DNA of 64,000 nt, from assembly GCF_002831665.1 (NCBI RefSeq), contig NZ_CP025118.1:2480001-2544000 (forward strand), given 5' to 3'. Under the pieces are notes generated by a model. The model was not told the origin of the DNA. It was given only the letters and a program-made list of their open reading frames with translations, and made no database searches. The DNA is from Lacinutrix sp. Bg11-31 (GTDB lineage Bacteria; Bacteroidota; Bacteroidia; Flavobacteriales; Flavobacteriaceae). The stretch's first letter is position 1; every line of letters starts with the position of its first letter. The position numbers and the translations under genes were made by a program. Of this stretch, positions 35,818-43,760 are shown in pieces.

Positions 35818-35823
35818 TATAAA

Positions 35824-36147
35824 ATGATAATTTACAACGTTACAATAAACATAGACGATAGTGCTCACGACCAATGGCTAATATGGATTAAAGAACATAT
35901 TCCACAAGTATTAGCAACAGGTAAGTTTAAAGAGGCAAAACTTACTAAAGTTTTAATAGAAGAAGAAATGGGTGGACAAACCTACTCTATTCAATACAGA
36001 GCGCATTCTCGCGAAGCATTAGACTTGTATTACAAAGAAGATGCAGACCGTTTACGCAATAATGGCGCAAAATTATTTGCAGATAAAATGCTTGCTTTTA
36101 GAACAGAACTAGAAGTTATAGATGAATATTCAGTAGATATTAAATAA
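35824..36147 (+). CDS. DUF4286 family protein
   Basis: 107 residues. IIYNVTINIDDSAHDQWLIW at the start and HIPQVLATGKFKEAKLTKVL, then YSIQYRAHSREALDLYYKED: the pattern of DUF4286, a small ferredoxin-like alpha/beta fold. No signal peptide. Position directly before rsmA is usual for Bacteroidetes. Function unknown. Confidence 0.85.
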   Translation: MIIYNVTINIDDSAHDQWLIWIKEHIPQVLATGKFKEAKLTKVLIEEEMGGQTYSIQYRAHSREALDLYYKEDADRLRNNGAKLFADKMLAFRTELEVIDEYSVDIK

Positions 36148-36206
36148 TAGAGTTAATTTTGTTGTTCTGTATTTAAAGCAGAATTTATCTAAAAAAGTAT
36201 TCTCCA

Positions 36207-37016
36207 ATGGCAAAAAAATTCCACAATCCACACCAAGTAAAAGCAAAGAAGTTTTTAGGTCAGCATTTTTTAGAAGACGAAACTATTGCAGAACAAATTG
36301 GTGATGCATTATCATTAGAAGGTTACGACAAAGTATTAGAAATTGGTCCAGGAATGGGAGTTCTAACCAAATTTTTACTAAAAAAACCAATAACACTTTA
36401 CGCTATCGAAATAGATAGAGAAAGTGTAGAGTATCTAAAAAACAACTACTTAAATCTTGCACCAAGAATTATTGAAAAAGATTTTTTAAAGTACGATATT
36501 TCAGAAACCTTTGGAGACGAACCTTTTGCAATATGTGGTAATTTCCCTTATAATATTTCTACACAAATTGTTTTTAAAACTTTAGAATTAAGACATCAAA
36601 TTCCTGAATTTTCAGGGATGTTTCAAAAAGAAGTAGCAAAACGTATTTGCTCTCAAAACGGTAGTAAAGTTTATGGAATTCTCTCAGTTTTAGTGCAAGC
36701 TTTTTATAATGCTGAATACTTATTTACTGTACCACCAACCGTTTTTAATCCACCACCAAAAGTAGAATCTGGAGTATTAAAGCTTACTCGTAAAGCCGAT
36801 TTTAGTTTACCATGCGACGAGAAACTATTTTTTAGAGTAGTAAAACAAGCCTTTATGCATCGCAGAAAAACATTACGTAACAGTTTAAAAACACTCGAAT
36901 TAAGCGATAATTTAAAAGCAAATGTTATATTTGACAAACGTCCTGAACAGCTAGATGTTCAAGCTTTTATTGATTTAACAAGTTTAATAGAAAAAGACGA
37001 AAAGCAAATAGATTAA
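36207..37016 (+). CDS. rsmA: 16S rRNA dimethyladenosine transferase (KsgA)
   Basis: 269 residues. Dimethylates two adjacent adenines near the 3' end of 16S rRNA late in 30S assembly. SAM-binding motif [16 protein letters not shown], ligand acidic residue in [13 protein letters not shown], catalytic motif [15 protein letters not shown] (NxPY), and the C-terminal [11 protein letters not shown] plus [12 protein letters not shown]. Full length; mgtE follows after 62 bp. Confidence 0.96.
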   Translation: MAKKFHNPHQVKAKKFLGQHFLEDETIAEQIGDALSLEGYDKVLEIGPGMGVLTKFLLKKPITLYAIEIDRESVEYLKNNYLNLAPRIIEKDFLKYDISETFGDEPFAICGNFPYNISTQIVFKTLELRHQIPEFSGMFQKEVAKRICSQNGSKVYGILSVLVQAFYNAEYLFTVPPTVFNPPPKVESGVLKLTRKADFSLPCDEKLFFRVVKQAFMHRRKTLRNSLKTLELSDNLKANVIFDKRPEQLDVQAFIDLTSLIEKDEKQID

Positions 37017-37078
37017 TACCAAATATTTACCAAAACCTTTAGGCAAAACTTGAGGTAACATATTGGAAAATATTAAAA

Positions 37079-38461
37079 ATGTTTTTAGTGGAAGAACAAG
37101 ACGAAAATATCAAATTCTCAATAAACGACCAGCTTATTGAAAACGTAGAGCAATTAGTAGATTCTAAAAACGATAACGGTATTTTAGACCTGCTAAACGA
37201 GTACCACCACGCAGACATTGCAGAAATACTTGAAGATCTAAGCACAGATCAAGCCTCATACATTATTAGACTTTTAGATAGTGAAAAAACATCCGAAATC
37301 CTTATGGAAATGGATGAAGATGATCGTGAGAAAATCTTAGCAACACTATCTACAAAAGAAATTGCAGAGGAAATAGAGGAGCTTGATACAGATGATGCTG
37401 CTGATATGATTTCGGAGCTTTCCGAAGAACGACAAGAAGAAGTTATAGCATACATTGAAGATGCAGAACACAAAGCCGAAATCCAGGAACTTCTTACTTA
37501 CGACGAAGATACTGCTGGAGGATTAATGGCAAAAGAGTTAATAAGAGTAAACGAGAACTGGACTGTAACAGAATGTGTAAGAGAGATGCGAGCACAAGCA
37601 GAAAACGTAACAAGAGTACACTCAATTTATGTTGTCGATGGAGACGAAAAACTAATAGGTCGCTTATCTTTAAAAGACTTGTTAATGGCCTCTCCACGAG
37701 CTCATATTTCTACAGTTTACGTACCAAAAGTAGACTATGTAGATGTTAATGAAGATGTAGAAGAAGTCGCCAGAATCATGCAAAAATACGACTTGGAAGC
37801 CATTCCCGTAGTCGATATAAACAAGATATTAGTTGGTAGAATTACCATTGACGATATTGTAGATGTAATAAAAGAAGAAGCCGAAAAAGATTACCAAATG
37901 GCAGCCGGTATTTCGCGAGATGTAGAAGCAGACGATAGTATTAAAAAACTAACAATAGCAAGACTACCTTGGCTCTTAATTGGTATGTTTGGTGGCTTAG
38001 GCGCTGCAAGTATTATAGAATCCTTTAACGATAGTATGGGAGATTTTATAGTACTCCTTAGTTTCGTCCCATTAATTCAAGCAACTGCCGGAAATGTAGG
38101 TGTACAATCGTCGGCAATTGTAGTGCAAGCACTTGCAAATAACAGTCTCGATGGTAATATTTTAAAACGCCTTTTTAAAGAATTTCTTTTAGGTTTAGTA
38201 AACGGTTTTGCTATTGCAATAATAGGCCTATTAATCACCCATTTTGCTTTTGGCACACCATACAACGTTTCAATTACCATTGCCATTGCCTTAGTTGCTG
38301 TTATTGTTATGGCTGCGTTAATTGGCACATTTGTACCAATATTTTTAGACAAAAGAGGTATCGATCCTGCTGTTGCAACAGGACCATTTATCACTACAAG
38401 TAACGATGTATTTGGTATCTTAACTTACTTTTTAATTGCTAAATTTATTTTAGGTTTTTAA
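37079..38461 (+). CDS. mgtE: magnesium transporter MgtE
   Basis: 460 residues. Acidic N-terminal domain (about 1-135, LNEYHHADIAEILEDLSTDQ, DTDDAADMISEL), paired CBS domains (about 140-260, DEDTAGGLMAKELIRVNENW), the plug helix, and five membrane helices with the pore signature VPLIQATAGNVGVQSSAIVVQ and FITTSNDVFGILTYFLIA at the end. Mg2+ binding to the N and CBS domains closes the channel. I see no M-box-type leader in the 62 bp upstream. Confidence 0.95.
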   Translation: MFLVEEQDENIKFSINDQLIENVEQLVDSKNDNGILDLLNEYHHADIAEILEDLSTDQASYIIRLLDSEKTSEILMEMDEDDREKILATLSTKEIAEEIEELDTDDAADMISELSEERQEEVIAYIEDAEHKAEIQELLTYDEDTAGGLMAKELIRVNENWTVTECVREMRAQAENVTRVHSIYVVDGDEKLIGRLSLKDLLMASPRAHISTVYVPKVDYVDVNEDVEEVARIMQKYDLEAIPVVDINKILVGRITIDDIVDVIKEEAEKDYQMAAGISRDVEADDSIKKLTIARLPWLLIGMFGGLGAASIIESFNDSMGDFIVLLSFVPLIQATAGNVGVQSSAIVVQALANNSLDGNILKRLFKEFLLGLVNGFAIAIIGLLITHFAFGTPYNVSITIAIALVAVIVMAALIGTFVPIFLDKRGIDPAVATGPFITTSNDVFGILTYFLIAKFILGF

Positions 38462-38493
38462 TATATTTTGCTTGTAACAAATTTTACTTTTTT

Positions 38494-38594
38494 GGGCGTT
38501 ACCTAAAGGTCAGGCTGTCACTACTCGCTTTTTTTGAGAAAAACAAAAAAGAGCTCAAACATGCCGTTCCATCCTTAACGCAAATCTTCGTAAC
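38494..38594 (-). ncRNA. structured flavobacterial repeat, copy 2 (possible flavo-1 RNA), inverted
   Basis: Minus strand: GTTACGAAGATTTGCGTTAAGG, then a GGATGGAACGGCATG hairpin, a long AT hairpin (GCTC.../...GAGC around TTTTTTGTTTTTC), and ending with GACCTTTAGGTAACGCCC. Same outer ends as copy 1 and the same TTACAAGCAAAA just beyond. It lies after the plus-strand mgtE gene and in the opposite direction, with no minus-strand gene after it, so it is not a leader: either an independent RNA or a mobile palindromic repeat. Confidence 0.5.
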
Positions 38595-38662
38595 TTTAAA
38601 AGCTGTTTAATAAAAATAGTTCAGTCAAAAAAAAATAAAACGAATAGGCAATACCTTTTAAT

Positions 38663-39601
38663 ATGAAAATCCTTCACTTAGATTCAAATCATCCTTTATT
38701 AATAAACCAATTAAACGATTTAGGTTTTACTAATCATGAAAACTATTCAGATTCAAAAGAAATCATTCAAAAGATAATTCACGAATACGATGGTTTCATT
38801 ATTAGAAGTCGTTTTAGTATTAATCGTGAATTTATAGATTCAGCCAAAAACTTAAAATTTATAGGTCGCGTAGGCGCAGGATTAGAAAACATAGACTGCG
38901 ATTATGCTCAATCAAAAGGAATAACCTTAATTGCAGCTCCAGAAGGCAATAGAAATGCCGTTGGCGAACATAGTCTAGCTATGCTCCTATCTTTATTCAA
39001 TAAACTTAACAAAGCAGATAGTGAAGTTAGAGAAGGCAAATGGTTGCGCGAAGACAATCGTGGACTAGAATTAGATGGTAAAACTGTAGGACTTATTGGC
39101 TACGGAAACATGGGAAAAGCATTCGCAAAAAAACTTCGCGGTTTCGATGTGCAAGTACTTTGTTACGACCTAAAACCAAATATTGGAGATGATAATGCAA
39201 CACAAGTATCGCTAGAAGAACTTCAACAAAAAGCAGATGTTTTAAGTCTACACACACCAGAAACAGCTTTAACTGTTGGTATGGTTAATCAAACGTTTAT
39301 CAATTCGTTTAAAAAAAACTTTTGGTTAATTAATACAGCAAGAGGCAAAAGTGTAGTCACTTCAGATTTAGTTTCTGCATTAAAAAGTGGTAAAATCTTA
39401 GGAGCAGGATTAGATGTTTTGGAATACGAAAAAGCATCGTTCGAAAATCTGTTTAGCCACGATAATATGCCAGAGGCTTTTAAATATTTAATTCAGTCTG
39501 AAAACGTGTTATTATCACCTCACGTCGCTGGTTGGACTATTGAAAGCAAAGAAAAATTGGCACAAACTATAGTCGATAAGATTAAAGCAGAATTTTATTA
39601 A
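38663..39601 (+). CDS. D-isomer-specific 2-hydroxyacid dehydrogenase (phosphoglycerate dehydrogenase-like)
   Basis: 312 residues. NAD-binding motif TVGLIGYGNMGKAFAKKL, catalytic Arg in NTARGKSVVTSDLVSALKSG, Glu in LDVLEYEK and His in LLSPHVAGWTIES. The N-terminal substrate domain is KFIGRVGAGLENIDCDYA with EGNRNAVGEHSLAML. There is no ACT domain, so it is the short form; serine-pathway phosphoglycerate dehydrogenase is the best guess, but other 2-hydroxyacids are possible. Confidence 0.82.
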   Translation: MKILHLDSNHPLLINQLNDLGFTNHENYSDSKEIIQKIIHEYDGFIIRSRFSINREFIDSAKNLKFIGRVGAGLENIDCDYAQSKGITLIAAPEGNRNAVGEHSLAMLLSLFNKLNKADSEVREGKWLREDNRGLELDGKTVGLIGYGNMGKAFAKKLRGFDVQVLCYDLKPNIGDDNATQVSLEELQQKADVLSLHTPETALTVGMVNQTFINSFKKNFWLINTARGKSVVTSDLVSALKSGKILGAGLDVLEYEKASFENLFSHDNMPEAFKYLIQSENVLLSPHVAGWTIESKEKLAQTIVDKIKAEFY

Positions 39602-39629
39602 CTTTATGCTTTAACTAACTTTAAGCAAA

Positions 39630-40085
39630 ATGACCTCTAAAGCAAAAACTCCCGAAGATTATATTGCGCAACTTCCCGAAGACAGAAAAGAAGCAATTAC
39701 AAAGTTAAACAACCTTATAATAAAGCACATGCCAAAAGGCTTAGAGGCAGGAATGAGTTATGGAATGTTAGCTTACTATGTGCCAAAATCTATTTACCCA
39801 AATGGATACCATTGCAAACCATTTCCACCTTTACCATTTATAAATGTAGCTTCTCAGAAAAATTTTATAGCATTATATCATTCAGGAATGTACGCTAAAA
39901 AAGAGCTGCACGATTGGTTTGTAACAGAATATCCTAAACATTGCAAATACAAACTAGACATGGGAAAAAGCTGTATTAGGTTTAAAAAAACAGACGATAT
40001 TCCTTATAGTTTAATCGAGGAACTTCTTAGTAAAATGAGTGTAGAACAATGGATAGAAATTTACGAGAAAGCAATTAAGAAATAA
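39630..40085 (+). CDS. DUF1801 (YdhG-like) family protein
   Basis: 151 residues. TPEDYIAQLPEDRKEAITKLN, GMSYGMLAYYVPKS, YHSGMYAKKELHDWF and CIRFKKTDDIPYSLIEELL: the alpha+beta fold of DUF1801, related to the iron-chaperone frataxin-like YdhG group. No signal. The role is unknown. Begins 28 bp after the dehydrogenase gene. Confidence 0.85.
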   Translation: MTSKAKTPEDYIAQLPEDRKEAITKLNNLIIKHMPKGLEAGMSYGMLAYYVPKSIYPNGYHCKPFPPLPFINVASQKNFIALYHSGMYAKKELHDWFVTEYPKHCKYKLDMGKSCIRFKKTDDIPYSLIEELLSKMSVEQWIEIYEKAIKK

Positions 40086-40184
40086 TTATTAGTTTAATAC
40101 TATTCAGGAATTCAATTTGTGAAATTCTGAAATAAATTATAACTAGATTCCCTTTTTCAAGGGAATAAAAACAAAATAGTTTTT

Positions 40185-40571
40185 ATGAAAAAAAGAGTTA
40201 CAGGAATTGGAGGATTATTTTTTAAAAGTAAAGATCCAAAAGCAGCAAAAGATTGGTACAGTAAACATTTAGGTTTTAATACAGACGATTATGGTTGTAC
40301 TTTCTGGACAAAAGATAAAGAAGGAAAGGATTGCTCGACACAATGGTCTCCTTTTAAGGACGATACAACATATTTTGAGCCTTCAAAAAAAGAGTTCATG
40401 TTTAATTATCGTGTAGAAAACTTACACGAACTATTAGCTGCTTTAAAAGAAGAAGGCGTTACTATTGTTGGAAAAGTTGAAGAATACGACTACGGGAAAT
40501 TTGGTTGGATTTTAGATAATGATGGTAACAAGATAGAACTCTGGGAACCAATAGATAAGGCTTTTTTGTAG
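40185..40571 (+). CDS. VOC-superfamily (glyoxalase-like) protein
   Basis: 128 residues. A single VOC module pair: GIGGLFFKSKDPKAAKDWYSKHLGF at the start (with DYGCTFWTKDKEG), MFNYRVENLHELLAALKEEGV in the middle and GWILDNDGNKIELWEP at the end, which holds the metal-ligand Glu. Could be a lyase, dioxygenase or binding protein; the substrate is not evident. Confidence 0.85.
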   Translation: MKKRVTGIGGLFFKSKDPKAAKDWYSKHLGFNTDDYGCTFWTKDKEGKDCSTQWSPFKDDTTYFEPSKKEFMFNYRVENLHELLAALKEEGVTIVGKVEEYDYGKFGWILDNDGNKIELWEPIDKAFL

Positions 40572-40629
40572 GCAACCCTTTTTTTAGTACTTTTAAAGAA
40601 TAATTAATCAACTACTAAAACAAAAAATA

Positions 40630-41079
40630 ATGTCTGACGAAAAAAATTTAAAAGACGGTCTTGACGATATGTTAGGAGACGCAAAAGATGGTGCAAAAAA
40701 AGCAGCAGATAAGGCTAGTGAATTAGCAGAAGATGCTAAAGAAAAAGCAAGTGAATTTGCAGACGATGCTAAAGAAACTATTAGTGATTTTACCGATAGT
40801 GCAAAAGAAGCATTTACAGGCGCTACTGGTGAAAACAAAAAAGTTTTAGCTGGAGTTTTAGGTATATTATTAGGAGCTTTTGGAGTTCATAAGTTTATTT
40901 TAGGTTACACTAAAGAAGGTATTATTATGGCTGTAGTAGGCGTGTTAGGTTTCTTTTTATGTGGTATACCAACAATGATAGTAAGTGTAGTAGGTTTAGT
41001 TGAAGGTATAATGTATATAACTAAAACAGACGAAGAATTTTACAATACTTACCAAGTAGGTAGAAAACCTTGGTTCTAA
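40630..41079 (+). CDS. TM2-domain membrane protein with amphipathic N-terminal repeats
   Basis: 149 residues. The first about 68 residues are Ala/Lys/Asp/Glu-rich with an 11-residue repeat (AKDGAKKAADK, EDAKEKASEFA, DDAKETISDFT), as in YtxH or late-embryogenesis-like amphipathic helices. The C-terminal part is a TM2 domain: KVLAGVLGILLGAFGVHKFI and GFFLCGIPTMIVSVVGLVEG, two helices with a GXHKF turn. Probably an inner-membrane protein with a cytoplasmic stress-type helix; role unknown. Own terminator. Confidence 0.82.
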   Translation: MSDEKNLKDGLDDMLGDAKDGAKKAADKASELAEDAKEKASEFADDAKETISDFTDSAKEAFTGATGENKKVLAGVLGILLGAFGVHKFILGYTKEGIIMAVVGVLGFFLCGIPTMIVSVVGLVEGIMYITKTDEEFYNTYQVGRKPWF

Positions 41080-41088
41080 ATAAAAATT

Positions 41089-41124
41089 AAAAAACCGAAT
41101 ATTTTATAGTATTCGGTTTTTTGT
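41089..41124 (+). terminator. terminator after the TM2 protein
   Basis: AAAAAACCGAATA / TATTCGGTTTTTT, T tract on both strands. Confidence 0.9.
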
Positions 41125-41140
41125 TTAAATATAAAACGTA

Positions 41141-41152
41141 ATATTGCAATAT
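41141..41152 (+). promoter_or_regulatory. palindrome upstream of the ArsR gene, candidate operator
   Basis: ATATTGCAATAT, a perfect 12-bp palindrome 17 bp before the ArsR start codon. A near copy, GTATTGTAATAT, lies just after that gene (41503-41514). ArsR-family repressors bind such dyads and usually repress their own gene. Confidence 0.4.
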
Positions 41153-41169
41153 CACAATTACATAAAACA

Positions 41170-41499
41170 ATGGGCTTTACTAAAAAACACATTTTTGACG
41201 AGCAGCAAAATCAAATAGCAAGTTTTACAAAAATGATTGGGCATCCTGCTAGAGTATCAATTATTCAGCATATTAGCCTAAACAAAGATTGTAACTGTAA
41301 TAGTCTTGTAAAAGCAATTGGATTAGCACAACCAACTATTTCGCAGCATCTTGCCGAAATAAGAAAAACGGGATTATTAAAACAAACCATTAAAGGTAAA
41401 AACCTGTTTTATAGTATAAACCAGGATAAATTAAATGAGTCTAGACGTTTAATAAACGACTTCTTTGTAAAGACACAGGTTAACTGCTCTAAAGAATAA
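41170..41499 (+). CDS. ArsR-family winged-helix repressor
   Basis: 109 residues. HPARVSIIQHISLNKDCNCNSLVKAIGLAQPTISQHLAEIR contains the helix-turn-helix; the DCNCNSL segment sits where ArsR/SmtB sensors have their alpha-3 metal-binding ELCVCDL motif, so a thiol-bound metal or arsenite is possible. The C-terminus has one more Cys (VNCSKE). No arsenic or metal export genes follow: the next gene is on the other strand, so its target must be elsewhere or lost. Confidence 0.85.
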   Translation: MGFTKKHIFDEQQNQIASFTKMIGHPARVSIIQHISLNKDCNCNSLVKAIGLAQPTISQHLAEIRKTGLLKQTIKGKNLFYSINQDKLNESRRLINDFFVKTQVNCSKE

Positions 41500-41539
41500 A
41501 CAGTATTGTAATATAAGTTCTGTTTTCTTTTGCAAATAA

Positions 41540-42559
41540 TTACAAACCGTAATCTAGAGGTAAAACATCACCTATTCTTTGATTACCCATAAAACCACTA
41601 AAAATAACTTTATCTATTGGAGAGTGATTACCTTGATTATCTATTTCAAAACTTTCTACTTTACTTTCGACACTAGACCTATTACCATCACATAAAACAT
41701 CTAACTTTGATGTTATTGCAACTTTGGTAATATTTAAGCTGTCATTTTTTAAAATTCTAATATGACGAGATGGCTCTCTTTTAGTACTGTTTTTGAAAAT
41801 TTGAAAATTTTCTTCATTAAGGCTATTACTTGCAATAGACCTCATAAAATGTAAGGTAGAACCTTTATAAGCTTTTTCTCTATTTAACAAAGCTAGCTTA
41901 TGTTTACCTGAGTCTATATTCTCAAAAAACGTAGTCCCTGAGTAAGACATAAATGTGACCGTTTTAGATAACTTCTCTAAGTTTTTTCTGCCTTTTATTT
42001 TTATATCATAGTTAATATAAAAGTCTTCAATATCGTATGTTAAAACATAATCTAAACTTTCGTTTTTAACAATTACAGGAGCTTTGGCAGAAACTATTAG
42101 TTGCTTGGTTTCTCTTTCAAAATTTAAAACAAGAACCTCTTCATTTAAAATCACACATTTCTTTCCAAATTCTGAACGACCTAAAAACTCTCTTCTAAAT
42201 TCTTTAAGTTTAAATTCTCTAGACCATTCATCTCTACTTTCTAAAACAACTTCTGATAAAACGTTTAAATCGACTTCTAATTTAAATGTTTTTTTACTTT
42301 CGAAATTTTTAACACTATGAATTTCTGTTTTAAAACCTACAAAAGACACAACTAAAGGTGTGCTTATATGTTGCTTTAAATTAATATAAAACTCACCATC
42401 AAAATTTGTGGTTGTACCAATAGATGTATTATCGAAATATACCGAAGCTCCAAAAATAGGTTCATTAGTTTTTTCATTTAAAACCACTCCTTTTAATTCC
42501 TGAGCAATAGAGGTTAAAAATGACAAAATAAACAATGATATTAAAACTACGTTTTTCAT
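41540..42559 (-). CDS. secreted carboxypeptidase-regulatory-domain protein, copy B
   Basis: 339 residues from MKNVVLISLFILSFLTSIAQ (signal peptide); an upstream in-frame Met at 42592 is dispensable. Residues about 20-100 are a carboxypeptidase-D-like sandwich (GVVLNEKTNEPIFGASVYFD, GTTTNFDGEF). The rest is a beta-rich domain of unknown function with the conserved REFLGRSEFGKKCVILNEE and STLHFMRSIASNSL. It is a clear tandem paralogue of the gene at 42725. Probably periplasmic or surface-bound. Confidence 0.85.
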   Translation of the reverse strand: MKNVVLISLFILSFLTSIAQELKGVVLNEKTNEPIFGASVYFDNTSIGTTTNFDGEFYINLKQHISTPLVVSFVGFKTEIHSVKNFESKKTFKLEVDLNVLSEVVLESRDEWSREFKLKEFRREFLGRSEFGKKCVILNEEVLVLNFERETKQLIVSAKAPVIVKNESLDYVLTYDIEDFYINYDIKIKGRKNLEKLSKTVTFMSYSGTTFFENIDSGKHKLALLNREKAYKGSTLHFMRSIASNSLNEENFQIFKNSTKREPSRHIRILKNDSLNITKVAITSKLDVLCDGNRSSVESKVESFEIDNQGNHSPIDKVIFSGFMGNQRIGDVLPLDYGL

Positions 42560-42724
42560 ATAAGAAATCTGATTTAAGTATTTAGTATTCAACTAAGGTA
42601 TTGTAGCTTATTAAAATTAAATTTTGAAGAATTAATTCTAAAAAAATTATATATGCTATATAAGTACTCCGAATTTAAACAATATATATAAAGAGAGAAT
42701 AAATAATAACAAAATTAAAGTTTA

Positions 42725-43747
42725 TTAGAACAACCCGTAATCTAAAGGTAAAACATCTCCTACTCTCTGCTTTGCCATAAAGCCTCCAAATAATACTTTA
42801 TCTATTGGAGAGTAATTACCATAAGCATCAATAAAAAAGCGCTTAACCTGGCTTTGAATCGATGATTGTTTTCCTTTACAAAGAACGTTAAGCTTTTGAG
42901 AAAGTGACACCTCTGTTAGGTTTAAAGTATCGTTCTTAAAGGTTTTAATATGTAACGAAGGATCTGTTTGATAACTCCCTTTAAAAATTTTAAACTTTTC
43001 TTCCTTAAGTTTATTACTTGCAATCGCTCTCATAAAGTGTAATGTCGAACCTGTATACGCTTTTACTCTATTTCTTAAAGCACGCTTATGGTTTTTAGAC
43101 TCTATATTCTCGAAAAAGGTGGTTCCAGAATAACCAACAGAAGCTACTGTTATAAATACTTTTTCTAAGTCTATATTAGCTTCTGTATCCATATTATAGT
43201 TAATATGAAAATTGTTTATATCATATTTTACAATATAATCTAAGGCTTCGTTTTTAACTATAATTGGCGCCTTTGCAGAAGCTATTAATTGTTTCGTATC
43301 ACGTTTAAAATTTAAAACAAGAGCAGCTTCATTTAAGATAGTGCATTTTTCTGCGAATTCTGAGCGTCCTAAAAACTCTCTTTTAAATTTTTTAAGTTTA
43401 AACTCGCGAGACCATTCGTCTTTACTATCTAAAACAACTTCGGATAATGTATTTACATCTTCTTTTAGTTTAAAGATCTTATTAGTTTCAAAATTTTCTA
43501 TTTTATAAATTATTCTTTCATATCCAACAAAAGAAATGACCAAAGGTGCATTAATTGTTTGTTTTAATGTAATTACGAATTCTCCATCAAAATTTGTAGT
43601 AGTGCCAATAGACGTATTATCGAAATATACTGAAGCTCCAATTATAGGTTCATTAGTGTTTTCGTTTAAAACAACACCCTTTAATTCTTGAGCAAATGAA
43701 GTTAAAAAAAAGAAAAAGAGTACTAACAGTAGTAAAACATTTTTCAT
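42725..43747 (-). CDS. secreted carboxypeptidase-regulatory-domain protein, copy A
   Basis: 340 residues from MKNVLLLLVLFFFFLTSFAQ. Same layout as copy B: carboxypeptidase-like sandwich (GVVLNENTNEPIIGASVYFD), then KREFLGRSEFAEKCTILNE and GSTLHFMRAIASNKL, and the same end LPLDYGLF. Copies A and B look well over half identical by eye. It begins 13 bp after the OlsF gene ends, so it lies in that operon; the 165-bp gap before copy B marks the duplication boundary. Confidence 0.85.
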   Translation of the reverse strand: MKNVLLLLVLFFFFLTSFAQELKGVVLNENTNEPIIGASVYFDNTSIGTTTNFDGEFVITLKQTINAPLVISFVGYERIIYKIENFETNKIFKLKEDVNTLSEVVLDSKDEWSREFKLKKFKREFLGRSEFAEKCTILNEAALVLNFKRDTKQLIASAKAPIIVKNEALDYIVKYDINNFHINYNMDTEANIDLEKVFITVASVGYSGTTFFENIESKNHKRALRNRVKAYTGSTLHFMRAIASNKLKEEKFKIFKGSYQTDPSLHIKTFKNDTLNLTEVSLSQKLNVLCKGKQSSIQSQVKRFFIDAYGNYSPIDKVLFGGFMAKQRVGDVLPLDYGLF

Positions 43748-43760
43748 ATAAACAAAGCCA

